DNA of 64,000 nucleotides from Streptomyces sp. CNH099 (GTDB lineage Bacteria > Actinomycetota > Actinomycetes > Streptomycetales > Streptomycetaceae), in the NCBI GenBank assembly GCA_000514715.1, contig AZWL01000004.1:248001-312000 (forward strand). Reading direction: 5' to 3'. Below are positions 36,990 through 45,505 of the stretch, piece after piece. The translations under genes and the position numbers were made by a program. The notes under the pieces were generated by a model. It made no database searches. It had not been told where the DNA came from and saw only the letters and a list, made by a program, of their open reading frames with translations. How positions within the stretch are numbered: position 1 is the first letter of the stretch; every line of letters starts with the position of its first letter.

Positions 36990-37218
36990 CGCACCTCCCG
37001 AAATCGGTTGATATCCGACATATAGGGATGATTGCGCAGGAGGTGCCCCGGGCTCGGGATTTCGGGCCCGGACGGGGTGCGGCGTTGCGGATGTGTGGTC
37101 GTACGGGTGCATGTCCGGGCGGGCGTGGGCCGCAGCGGGTGTCCGGACGGCGGTGCGGGGGCGCCGGTCGTGGGTGGCGCGGGCGGTTCCGGCGTGCGCG
37201 ACGGTCAGACTTCGACGG

Positions 37219-37977
37219 TCAGACTTCGGGGCGCAGCATCGGCGGGTTGAGGAGCGTGGCGCCGCCGGCCTGGAAGAGCTGGGCGGGACGGCCGCCCTGC
37301 CGGGTGGTGGTGCCGCCGGTGGGCAGCAGGAATCCGGGGGTGCCCGTGACCTTGCGGTGGAAGTTGCGGGGATCGAGGGCGACACCCCACACCGCCTCGT
37401 ACACCCGGCGCAGCTCTCCGACCGTGAACTCCTGCGGGCAGAAGGCCGTGGCCAGCGACGAGTACTCGATCTTCGACCGGGCCCGCTCCACGCCGTCGGC
37501 CAGGATCCGGCGGTGGTCGAACGCCAGCGGCGGATGCTCCTGCCCGTCGTCGGCGGCGGGGCCGACGAGGGTCTCGACCGGTGCCCAGCGGGCCCCGCCC
37601 ACGTCGCCGCCGGGGCGGGGCGCGGGGAGGTCCGGGGCCAGCACCAGGTGCGCGACGCTCACCACGCGCATCCGGGGGTCGCGCTTCGGATCGCCGTACG
37701 TGGCGAGCTGTTCGAGGTGCGCGGCGTAGGCGGGGGCGTCGTCCGCCACCGGGCCGTGCGTGTGCAGGCCGGTCTCCTCCGCGAGTTCGCGGGCGGCCGC
37801 CTCGGCCAGGTCCTCCTCTGCGCGTACGAAGCCGCCCGGGAGCGCCCACCGGCCCTGGAAAGGGGCCTCGCCGCGGCGGACGATCAGCGCGCTCAGCGCG
37901 TGCCGGCGCACCGTGAGCACGACCAGGTCGACGGTGACGGCGAACGGGGGGTAGGCGGACGGCTCGTAGGGGGGCAT
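37219..37977 (-). CDS. Nudix protein with winged-helix C-terminus (NrtR-like)
   Basis: 252 residues from MPPYEPSAYPPFAVTV at 37977. Nudix domain with an intact box (GFVRAEEDLAEAAARELAEETG), so hydrolysis of an ADP-ribose-like nucleotide is possible. The C-terminal part (KIEYSSLATAFCPQEFTVGELRRVYEAVWG ... RNFHRKVTGTPGFLLP) is the winged-helix domain of NrtR-type regulators, which bind DNA and sense ADP-ribose in NAD metabolism. A candidate operator overlaps the region just before the start. An ATG at 37989 lies inside that operator. Whether it is a regulator, an enzyme or both cannot be told from sequence. Confidence 0.82.
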   Translation of the reverse strand: MPPYEPSAYPPFAVTVDLVVLTVRRHALSALIVRRGEAPFQGRWALPGGFVRAEEDLAEAAARELAEETGLHTHGPVADDAPAYAAHLEQLATYGDPKRDPRMRVVSVAHLVLAPDLPAPRPGGDVGGARWAPVETLVGPAADDGQEHPPLAFDHRRILADGVERARSKIEYSSLATAFCPQEFTVGELRRVYEAVWGVALDPRNFHRKVTGTPGFLLPTGGTTTRQGGRPAQLFQAGGATLLNPPMLRPEV

Positions 37978-37987
37978 GGCCGGGATC

Positions 37988-38010
37988 ATAGTCGTCTGCC
38001 TGACGATAAT
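37988..38010 (-). promoter_or_regulatory. Candidate NrtR-type operator
   Basis: Imperfect inverted repeat: ATAGTCGTC (37988-37996), five bases, then GACGATAAT (38002-38010); the arms agree at seven of nine positions. NrtR sites are known to carry GTC...GAC half-sites. It ends 11 bases before the start of the NrtR-like gene, as expected for autoregulation. Confidence 0.5.
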
Positions 38011-38050
38011 CAGGACTTCCCGAGGAGACGGCGGGGGCGGAGGACGGTGT

Positions 38051-40492
38051 TCAGGAGCCGAGTTGGAGGCCGGGGGCGGCTTCCTCGACGACGGCGTGGC
38101 CGAGACGGCTGACCCGTACGGCGAACGGCTCGCCGGCCAGCCGCCAGCCGGTCAGCTGAAGCGCGCCCAGCGGGGCCGTGCGGGGCGGACAGGCGGTGAC
38201 GGTGCCGGCGGGGACGTCGGGGCCGAGGCCGGCGAGCGCGGTGAGGACGTGCACGGCGGCGGCGGACGCGACGGCGGACGGGCGGCAGGCGGCCGGGTGC
38301 GGGAGCGGGGCGCCGCCCGCGGTGCGCTGGTCGCCGGCGTACATCTCGGGGAGGTGGTGGCCGAAGTGCCCGGCGGCGTCGAGGAGTCCGCGGAGCAGGG
38401 TGCCGGCCTCCTTGTCGTAGCCGGCGGAGAAGAGGCCGGCGACGGCCACGGCGGTCTCGTGGACGTGCACGGCGCCGGCGCGGTGGCCGAAGGGGTTGAA
38501 GCCGGGTTCGGCGGCGCCGAGGCTGCGCAGGCCCCAGCCGGAGTCGAGGGCGGGACCGCCGAGGAGGCGGGCGAGCTGGCCGGCCTGGGCCTTGTCGAGG
38601 AGACCGGGGGCGGCACTCGGGGCGTCGCCTGGGGCGGCGGCGGGGGCGCCGGGAGGGGCGGCCGTCCCTGCGGTGTCGACGGAGCCGGTGGTGCCGGCGG
38701 GGCCGGTGGCCGGGGCGGTGGGGGCGGTGACCGGGGCGGTGGGGGCGGTGACCGGGGCGGTGGGGGCGGGGTCGCGGGTGAGGGCGTCCGCGGCGGTGGG
38801 CAGGAGGTGGGCGGCGGCACCGCCGAGGTGGGTGAGCGGACGCCCGTCGGCGGTGAGGGCCGCCGCGGGCCTGCCGCCGGGGCCGTCCTCGGTCCAGAAG
38901 TCGGCGCGGAAGCGCTCGCGCAGCCCGGCGGCCCACTGCCGCCACCCGGTGCCGCCGGGGCGGCCGCAGGCGTCGAGGAGTTCGGCGCCGAGCAGGGCGG
39001 CGCGGTGGGCGTGCGCCTGGGTCTCGCAGCGGTACGGGCCGCCCGGGGCGGGGTCGGGAACGTAGCCGCGGTCGTCCGCCGCGGCGCGGAGCCAGGCGAG
39101 GCAGCGTTCGGCGGCGGGCAGGAGCCCGTCGACGTCCCGCTCCGGCAGACCCCAGCGGCGGGCCTCGGCGAGCACGGCGGGGAAGAGGAGCGTGGCCTCG
39201 ACGCCGGTGGCCGCCGGGGGCAGGTGCGGGCCGGAGTCCCGGAGGGTCCCGGGCAGCCGGCCGGGCCCCGGGTCGCCTGCGGCGGGGGCCGCCGGCCAGG
39301 TGCGGGCGACGGCGCGGAGGGTGCCGGCGGCCAGACGCGTACCCAGCGGGAGCAGCATGCGGGCGGCCCAGAGCGCGTCGGCGGGGGCGAGCGCGCAGCG
39401 CCACGGCACCCCGGCGACGAGGTGGACGTCGGCCGGCTCCGCGGGGTCGCGGAGCAGCAGCGTCCGCAGGTCGTCGAGGGCGGTGGCCAGCAACGGGGCC
39501 ACCACCGGGTCGTCGCCCGCCGCGGCGGCGGCCGGGGGCCAGGGGGCCGGGGGCAGCTCCCGCGGCCCCGCCTGGTCGGTCCCGATCCGCAGCTCCAGCG
39601 TGTGCGACGCGCCCGGCGCCAGCTCCAGGTGCCACCGCAGCAGCCCGGCGGCGGCGATCACGTCGTCGGGCGGCGGCTCCGCACTCACCCGGGCCCCGAC
39701 CCCGGCCCCGGTCCCGGTCCCGATGCCGATTCCGGGGGCCCCACCCCCACCCCCTCCCCCGCCGCTTCGTACGCCGCCGACCGCCGCGCCGCCGCCGATC
39801 GCCGCGGTGCCGCACGCCGCGCCGTCGCGCAGCGCGGCGCCAGGCGCGGTGCGGCCGTGTGCCGCGCCGTCCTGCGCCGTGCCGCCGCGCACGCCGCCGT
39901 CCGGCGTGCCGCCGCCCCGTTCCGGGTCGGAGGCGCGCCCTTCCTCTCTCCCGCGTCCTTCGGGACCCGCGTCCGGTTGCCCGCCGGGGTCCGCCGGTGC
40001 CGGCAGCGGGCGCCAGCGCAGCCCCGACTCGTGGACGCTGGCCGGGACTTCGCGACGCTCGCGGCCGGCGGCGACCGCGCTCAGCTCCGCCAGGTCCGTG
40101 CCCAGCTCGGCCTCCAGCGTCAGCTTCAGCGCCCGGGTGGCGCTGCTGTGCAGCGTGATCCGCTCGACACCGGCGGCGTGCCGTACCTGCTCCACCACCA
40201 CGGCCGGGTCGGGCCCCGGCTCCGCACCGGTGCGCACGGTGCCCACGAAGCGCACCCGGTCCGCTCCCGCCCGCCGCCCCTGCACCGGCAGCGGCTCGAC
40301 GCCGCCCACCCGCAGCCGCAGCCGTCCGACCAGCCGGCGCCCGGCCCGGTAGAACCCTTCGAGCCCGTGGCCGTCGAGCCGGCCGTGGCGCGCGGAGACG
40401 GCGAACGCCGGCATGGCGGCGCAGACGAGCGCGTCATGCGGAGGGCTCGGCGCGGGCGGCCGCTGATGCGGAGGGCGGGAGGTGGGAGACAC
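38051..40492 (-). CDS. Glycogen-debranching-type enzyme (amylo-alpha-1,6-glucosidase family)
   Basis: About 813 residues from a GTG at 40492 (GAGAGG eight bases upstream). N-terminal glycogen-debranching domain (ISP/VCAAMPAF type, GLEGFYRAGRRLVGRLRLRV), then a six-hairpin (alpha/alpha)6 domain (VAGVPWRCALAPADALWAARMLLPLG ... GLRSLGAAEPGFNPFGHRAGAVHVHETAVAVAGL). The fold predicts removal of glucose or glycosyl branches. Low-complexity inserts, including a repeated PTAPVTA block (near 590) coded by 24-bp repeats, are unusual. Cytoplasmic. It lies upstream of the NrtR-like gene in the same direction. Confidence 0.8.
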   Translation of the reverse strand: MSPTSRPPHQRPPAPSPPHDALVCAAMPAFAVSARHGRLDGHGLEGFYRAGRRLVGRLRLRVGGVEPLPVQGRRAGADRVRFVGTVRTGAEPGPDPAVVVEQVRHAAGVERITLHSSATRALKLTLEAELGTDLAELSAVAAGRERREVPASVHESGLRWRPLPAPADPGGQPDAGPEGRGREEGRASDPERGGGTPDGGVRGGTAQDGAAHGRTAPGAALRDGAACGTAAIGGGAAVGGVRSGGGGGGGGAPGIGIGTGTGAGVGARVSAEPPPDDVIAAAGLLRWHLELAPGASHTLELRIGTDQAGPRELPPAPWPPAAAAAGDDPVVAPLLATALDDLRTLLLRDPAEPADVHLVAGVPWRCALAPADALWAARMLLPLGTRLAAGTLRAVARTWPAAPAAGDPGPGRLPGTLRDSGPHLPPAATGVEATLLFPAVLAEARRWGLPERDVDGLLPAAERCLAWLRAAADDRGYVPDPAPGGPYRCETQAHAHRAALLGAELLDACGRPGGTGWRQWAAGLRERFRADFWTEDGPGGRPAAALTADGRPLTHLGGAAAHLLPTAADALTRDPAPTAPVTAPTAPVTAPTAPATGPAGTTGSVDTAGTAAPPGAPAAAPGDAPSAAPGLLDKAQAGQLARLLGGPALDSGWGLRSLGAAEPGFNPFGHRAGAVHVHETAVAVAGLFSAGYDKEAGTLLRGLLDAAGHFGHHLPEMYAGDQRTAGGAPLPHPAACRPSAVASAAAVHVLTALAGLGPDVPAGTVTACPPRTAPLGALQLTGWRLAGEPFAVRVSRLGHAVVEEAAPGLQLGS

Positions 40493-40625
40493 GCGGCAGT
40501 CCTCTCGGGAAGCCGTGGACGGACGGGGGCGGCGGCCGGCCGCCGCCCTGAGAACGCCCGCGGGCCCCTCCAGGTCACGCCGCCGGTCCCGCCGCGGCGC
40601 GCTCAGCTCCCTCAGCTGCTCATCG

Positions 40626-41978
40626 CTACTCCCTGCTTCGCACGTCGCGGCGGCGGGCGGTGCGGCGCGACGTGCGGCGGCCGGGCGGGCGGCGGGAGCC
40701 GACGGCCGACGGCGGCTGCGCCGTCGGCGCGGCCGGCCGCCGCGCCGGCGGCGTGGACGGTGCCGCCGCAGGTGTCCCGGACGTCGCCGGCGCCGCCGGC
40801 GGCTCAGCCGGCGCCTCAGACGCCGGGGCCGGCGGCTGCGCCGCCGCCGGTGCGGCCACCGCGGTCTCCCGCTCCTGGCGCTGACGGCGCAGGGAGCGCC
40901 GCAGCGGCTCCGGGTCCATGCCCTCGTTGACCGCCTGGTGGAGGAGCCGCGCGAACAGGTACTCCGGGTCGGACTCCAGCGCCCGGCCGAACGCGACCCG
41001 GGCCGCCGCATCGTCGCCGGTCGACCAGGCCACCCAGCCGGCGAGGGTCAGCGGGGCCGCGGCGTGTTCCCCGTAGGCCCCGACGCAGCGGCGGGCCAGC
41101 GCCCGCCAGAGCCGCAGCGCCCCGTCGGCCTCGGGGCCCTCCATCCGCTCGGCGGCGCGGTCGCGGGTGAGCCGGTCCTGCAGGCCGACGATGAGGTCCG
41201 CGCACTCGCCGTCGGTGAGCAGCGTGTCGTCCCGCGCGTCCGTGTCCGCCGCCGCCTCCCCCGCGGGCGGCGGAGCCTCGGTGAGCCGGGCGATCAGCCG
41301 GTCCGCCAGCTGCACGGTCTCCTCCCGTACGGTCTCCCGGCCGGTCTCTGCCAGGATCCGCGGCACGAGCGAGCCGCCGGCGGCGTCGAACGCCCGCGTC
41401 TGCCGGTCGCCGTCCGGGTGCCGGGGGGTGAGGCGGCTCTCCAGCGCGCGCAGCGACCCGGGCCGCTGCATGCCCGCGTAGGTCGCGGCGGCGGCCAGGG
41501 CGGAGCGGCCGGGCGGGTCCAGCGCCGTGCCCTCGGGGGGACAGCAGCGCTCGTCGGGGCAGAGGTACGACCAGAAGCGCCCGGCGGAGATGCACAGCGC
41601 CTCCACGACGGGCACCTCCAGCCGTCCGCAGGCCACGCGCAGGCCCTGCGCGAGCGGCCACAGCCGCTCCATGACCTCTCCCGGCCGCTCTCCCGCCGCG
41701 GGATCCTGGCAGAGGAAGACGACGATGCCGTCCGGCTTGCCGCCCCGGGTGGCGCTGCCTTCGACGAGGCACGCGGCGAGCTGTGCCGCGACATCCGGCC
41801 AGCCGTCGCGGTCCGGCGGGATCCCGAGCCGCAGCCGGCCGCCGAACCGCCCGCGTTCGCCGTGCAGCGCGGCGAGGACGACGCTGTCGTCCGGGTGGAA
41901 GCCCATCAGGTACGGCAGGGCGTCCGCCAGCTCGGCGGGGCTGCGGAGCACGACCTGCGTTTCGTTGTGCGATGTCAT
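40626..41978 (-). CDS. DUF4192 domain protein
   Basis: 450 residues starting MTSHNETQVVLRSPAEL, the typical DUF4192 opening, with PYLMGFHPDDSVVLAAL, GIVVFLCQDPA and WSYLCPDERCCPPEGT (a possible zinc site). The tail from about 385 is Ala/Pro-rich and ends in basic residues. The family is widespread in actinobacteria with no known function. It lies divergent from the methyltransferase gene across a 205-base gap, which must hold both promoters. Confidence 0.82.
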   Translation of the reverse strand: MTSHNETQVVLRSPAELADALPYLMGFHPDDSVVLAALHGERGRFGGRLRLGIPPDRDGWPDVAAQLAACLVEGSATRGGKPDGIVVFLCQDPAAGERPGEVMERLWPLAQGLRVACGRLEVPVVEALCISAGRFWSYLCPDERCCPPEGTALDPPGRSALAAAATYAGMQRPGSLRALESRLTPRHPDGDRQTRAFDAAGGSLVPRILAETGRETVREETVQLADRLIARLTEAPPPAGEAAADTDARDDTLLTDGECADLIVGLQDRLTRDRAAERMEGPEADGALRLWRALARRCVGAYGEHAAAPLTLAGWVAWSTGDDAAARVAFGRALESDPEYLFARLLHQAVNEGMDPEPLRRSLRRQRQERETAVAAPAAAQPPAPASEAPAEPPAAPATSGTPAAAPSTPPARRPAAPTAQPPSAVGSRRPPGRRTSRRTARRRDVRSRE

Positions 41979-42183
41979 GGCACGAGGGTTTCGTGCCTCC
42001 GCGAGATCCGCGACCCCTGTGGATAACCCCTGACCGGGCCATGCCAGCGCCCTTCCGGGCTCGGGGGATCCGGCCGACTCGCGTGTTGGCCGGTTCGGTT
42101 CGGGGCCTGCGGTGCGGGCGGCCTCTACGGTGGCGCGGGGGGCGGCTTCCGGCGTCGCACACGACGAGAAGGGGCAACGTGCC

Positions 42184-43062
42184 ATGACATCCGACGCGCA
42201 CGACGACAACCTCGCTCCTCCGTCACCCGAGGAGGTCGGTTCCGCGTACGACCGGTTCGGCCCGCTGTACGACCTGACGCTGGGCACCTCCGCCATCCAC
42301 GTCGGCCGGTGGTCGGCGGCGGGCCCGGACGACGGCGCGGGGCCGCCGACGACGCTCGGTGAGCTGTCCGACCAGGCCATGGACCGGCAGACCGACTACT
42401 ACGCGGCGGCGCTGGCGCCGCGCGCCGGCGACCACGTGCTCGACATCGGCAGCGGCACCGGCGGTCCGGCCGTGCGGCTGGCGGAGCGCACCGGCGCGCG
42501 GGTCACGGGGATCACCGTCAGCGAGACGCAGGTCGCCCGGTCCCGGGAGCGGGCCGCCGCGGCGGCGCTCTCGGACCGGGTGTCGTTCGTCCTCGCGGAC
42601 GCGCTGGAACTCCCCTACGAGGACGCCTCGTTCGACGCGGCGTGGGCCATCGACTCCTTCTCACACATCGCCGACCGGCTCCGTGGCCTGCGCCAGGCGT
42701 GGCGGGTGCTGCCGCGCGGGGGGCGGCTGCTGATGACGGAGTTCACCCGCCGCGGCGACCCGTCGCACGCGCAGCTGGAGACCTTCCGGCAGGTGTGGAC
42801 GTCGCCGCCGCCGCTGCCGCTGGCGGAGGGGCTGCGGCTGGCGTACGAGGCGGGCTTCGAGCTGGTGCGGCTGGAGGACCAGACCCACGACGTCGTCATG
42901 AACGGCGAGGTCATGACGGTCCTGTACCGGGACCGCCACGACGCGGTCCTGGAGCGCTACGGCCCCGAGACGACCGCGGCCCTGGACGCGGCGATCCCGG
43001 TGTTCCGCACCTTCGTCCGCGACCACCTCGGCTACTACCTGTACCTCCTGCGCAAGCCGTAG
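42184..43062 (+). CDS. SAM-dependent methyltransferase (class I)
   Basis: 292 residues. Motif I VLDIGSGTGGPAVRL binds SAM, followed by FVLADALELPYEDASFDAAW (motif II/III) and PRGGRLLMTEF. The N-terminal YDRFGPLYDLTLG resembles sarcosine/small-molecule (UbiE/gamma-tocopherol-like) methyltransferases. The start at 42184 has GAAGGGG upstream. Substrate unknown. No neighbour gives a pathway clue. Confidence 0.83.
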   Translation: MTSDAHDDNLAPPSPEEVGSAYDRFGPLYDLTLGTSAIHVGRWSAAGPDDGAGPPTTLGELSDQAMDRQTDYYAAALAPRAGDHVLDIGSGTGGPAVRLAERTGARVTGITVSETQVARSRERAAAAALSDRVSFVLADALELPYEDASFDAAWAIDSFSHIADRLRGLRQAWRVLPRGGRLLMTEFTRRGDPSHAQLETFRQVWTSPPPLPLAEGLRLAYEAGFELVRLEDQTHDVVMNGEVMTVLYRDRHDAVLERYGPETTAALDAAIPVFRTFVRDHLGYYLYLLRKP

Positions 43063-43173
43063 CGCGGCACCGATCCGGGGGTGCCGGCCGGGGCCGCGGC
43101 CGGGGGTCGGCAGCCCCGGCCGTCACGTTGGGTGAGTTCGCCGGTTGTCGGTGGCATCGGGTTGCATGGGGGC

Positions 43174-45333
43174 ATGGACGATCTGGAACTCCGCGCCGAA
43201 GCCGATGCCGTCCTCGCCGGGCTTGTCGGCGACCCCGGGGGTTCGGCGCGGCTGCGGGAAGACCAGTGGCGGGCGGTGGCGGCTCTGGTGGCGGAGCGCC
43301 GGCGGGCGCTGGTGGTGCAGCGCACCGGCTGGGGAAAGTCGGCGGTGTACTTCGTGGCGACCGCTCTGTTGCGCCGGCGCGGCTCCGGTCCGACGGTGAT
43401 CGTCTCGCCGCTGCTGGCGCTGATGCGGAACCAGGTCGAGTCGGCAGCGCGGGCCGGGATCCGGGCGCGCACGATCAACTCGGCCAATCCGGAGGAGTGG
43501 GAGACCATCCATCGGGAGGTCGAGCACGGCGAGGCCGACATCCTCCTGGTAAGTCCGGAACGCCTTAATTCCGTGGATTTCCGCGATCACGTGCTGCCCA
43601 GGCTTGCGGCCACGACCGGCTTGCTGGTGGTTGACGAGGCGCACTGCATCTCCGACTGGGGCCATGACTTCCGCCCCGACTACCGCCGCCTGCGGACGAT
43701 GCTGGCGGAGTTGCCGGCGGGTGTGCCGGTGCTCGCCACGACGGCGACGGCGAACGCGCGGGTGACCGCGGATGTGGCGGAGCAGCTGGGCACAGGGGGC
43801 GGGGACGCTCTGGTGCTGCGGGGGCCGCTGGACCGGGAGAGTCTGCGGCTCGGGGTGCTGCGGCTGCCCGATGCGGCGCATCGGCTGGCGTGGCTGGGCG
43901 AGCGGCTCGGGGAGCTGCCGGGTTCGGGGATCGTCTACACGCTGACGGTCGCGGCGGCAGAAGAGGTCGCGGCGTTCCTGCGGCAGCGCGGGCACCCGGT
44001 GGCCTCCTACACGGGAAGAACGGAGAACGCGGACCGGCTGCAGGCGGAGGAGGATCTGCTGGCGAACCGGGTGAAGGCGCTGGTCGCCACGTCCGCGCTG
44101 GGAATGGGTTTCGACAAGCCGGACCTGGGATTCGTCGTGCATCTGGGGTCGCCCTCGTCGCCGATCGCCTATTACCAGCAGGTGGGGCGCGCCGGGCGCG
44201 GTGTGGACCACGCGGACGTCCTGCTGCTGCCGGGGCGGGAGGACGAGGCGATCTGGGCGTACTTCGCCTCGGTGGGCTTCCCGCCAGAAGAGCAGGTGCG
44301 GCGCACTCTGCGGGTTCTGCAGGAGGCGGGTCGTCCGATGTCGCTGCCGGCGCTGGAGCCGTTGGTGGATCTCCGCCGCTCACGTCTGGAGACGATGCTG
44401 AAGGTCCTGGACGTGGACGGGGCGGTCAAGCGCGTGAAGGGCGGCTGGATCGCGACGGGGCGGCCGTGGGCGTACGACGCACAGCGGTACGCGTGGGTGG
44501 CCGGGCAGCGGGAGACAGAGCAGCAGGCCATGCGGGACTACGTGGCGGGCGGGGGTTGCCGGATGGAGTTCCTGCAGCGCCAGCTCGATGACGAGAAGGC
44601 GGCCCCGTGCGGTCGCTGCGACATCTGCGTCGGCCCGTGGCTCGACGGGGCCGTCTCTCCCGGGGCCCTCGCCGCCGCGACGGGCGAGCTGGACCGTCCG
44701 GGGGTCGAGGTCGAGCCCCGCAAGATGTGGCCGACCGGGCTCGCCGCGGTCGGTGTGGACCTCAAGGGGCGTATCCCCGTGGGCCAGCAGGCGGCCGTCG
44801 GGCGCGCGCTCGGCAGGTTGTCGGACATCGGCTGGGGCAACCGCCTGCGTCCGCTCCTGTCGGCGCAGGCGGCCGACGGGCCGGTGCCGGATGACGTGCT
44901 GGCCGCCGTCGTGACGGTGGTGGCCGACTGGGCCCGTTCGCCGGGCGGCTGGGCCAGTGGTTCTCCCGACGCCGTGGCACGGCCGGTGGCGATCGTCGCC
45001 ATGCCCTCCCGTACCCGCCCGCGGTTGGTCGCTTCGCTGGCCGAGGGCGTGGCCCGGGCCGGCAGGCTCCCGCTGCTGGGCAGCCTGGCCGGCCCTCCGC
45101 AAGTCGGCGAAGACGCGGCGCGCCACAGCAATTCCGCCCAGCGGCTGCGCACCCTGGCCGACGCGTTCACCGTGCCCGGCGAACTCGCAGCCGCGTTGGC
45201 CGCCGCTCCCGGCCCGGTCGTGCTCGTCGACGACTACACCGACTCCGGCTGGACCCTGGCCGTAGGCGCCCGCCTCCTGCGCCGGGCCGGCGCTGACCAG
45301 GTGCTCCCGCTCGTCCTCGCCCTGGCCGGATAG
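43174..45333 (+). CDS. RecQ-family DNA helicase with C-terminal phosphoribosyltransferase-like domain
   Basis: 719 residues. Helicase motifs: Q-motif region LREDQWRAV, Walker A RTGWGKS (50-56), DEAH (154-157, VVDEAHCISDWGHDFRPDY), SALGMGFDKPD and QVGRAGRG. A four-Cys zinc site (C462, C479, C482, C485) matches RecQ. The winged-helix part follows, then about 110 residues ending with VVLVDDYTDSGWT (682-694), the PRPP-binding motif of a phosphoribosyltransferase. It unwinds DNA in repair or recombination; the extra domain may sense nucleotides. Last core-type gene before the CIS locus. Confidence 0.9.
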   Translation: MDDLELRAEADAVLAGLVGDPGGSARLREDQWRAVAALVAERRRALVVQRTGWGKSAVYFVATALLRRRGSGPTVIVSPLLALMRNQVESAARAGIRARTINSANPEEWETIHREVEHGEADILLVSPERLNSVDFRDHVLPRLAATTGLLVVDEAHCISDWGHDFRPDYRRLRTMLAELPAGVPVLATTATANARVTADVAEQLGTGGGDALVLRGPLDRESLRLGVLRLPDAAHRLAWLGERLGELPGSGIVYTLTVAAAEEVAAFLRQRGHPVASYTGRTENADRLQAEEDLLANRVKALVATSALGMGFDKPDLGFVVHLGSPSSPIAYYQQVGRAGRGVDHADVLLLPGREDEAIWAYFASVGFPPEEQVRRTLRVLQEAGRPMSLPALEPLVDLRRSRLETMLKVLDVDGAVKRVKGGWIATGRPWAYDAQRYAWVAGQRETEQQAMRDYVAGGGCRMEFLQRQLDDEKAAPCGRCDICVGPWLDGAVSPGALAAATGELDRPGVEVEPRKMWPTGLAAVGVDLKGRIPVGQQAAVGRALGRLSDIGWGNRLRPLLSAQAADGPVPDDVLAAVVTVVADWARSPGGWASGSPDAVARPVAIVAMPSRTRPRLVASLAEGVARAGRLPLLGSLAGPPQVGEDAARHSNSAQRLRTLADAFTVPGELAAALAAAPGPVVLVDDYTDSGWTLAVGARLLRRAGADQVLPLVLALAG

Positions 45334-45405
45334 GCGGAGCCGCCGGCCCCGGCGAAGACCGCTCGCGGCGCCGGGCTCGTCGGAGGGCTCTGATGTGTGG
45401 GTTCA

Positions 45406-45500
45406 TTTTCGGACCCGGTCGTCGATTTTCAGCCGGAGTAGATCCGACTCTTTATAGAAAGACCTTTCATTGATCAATAATATCCCGATACCGGAATAAG
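45406..45500. other. AT-rich junction between core genes and CIS locus
   Basis: About 38% G+C by hand count at 45421-45480 in an otherwise very GC-rich window. It holds CTTTATAGAAAGACCTTTCATTGATCAATAATATC-like sequence (45450-45490, shown in part) and no gene. It separates recQ (plus) from the convergent membrane-protein gene (minus). A boundary of acquired DNA or a long 3' region are possible readings. Confidence 0.5.
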
Positions 45501-45505
45501 CCGAG

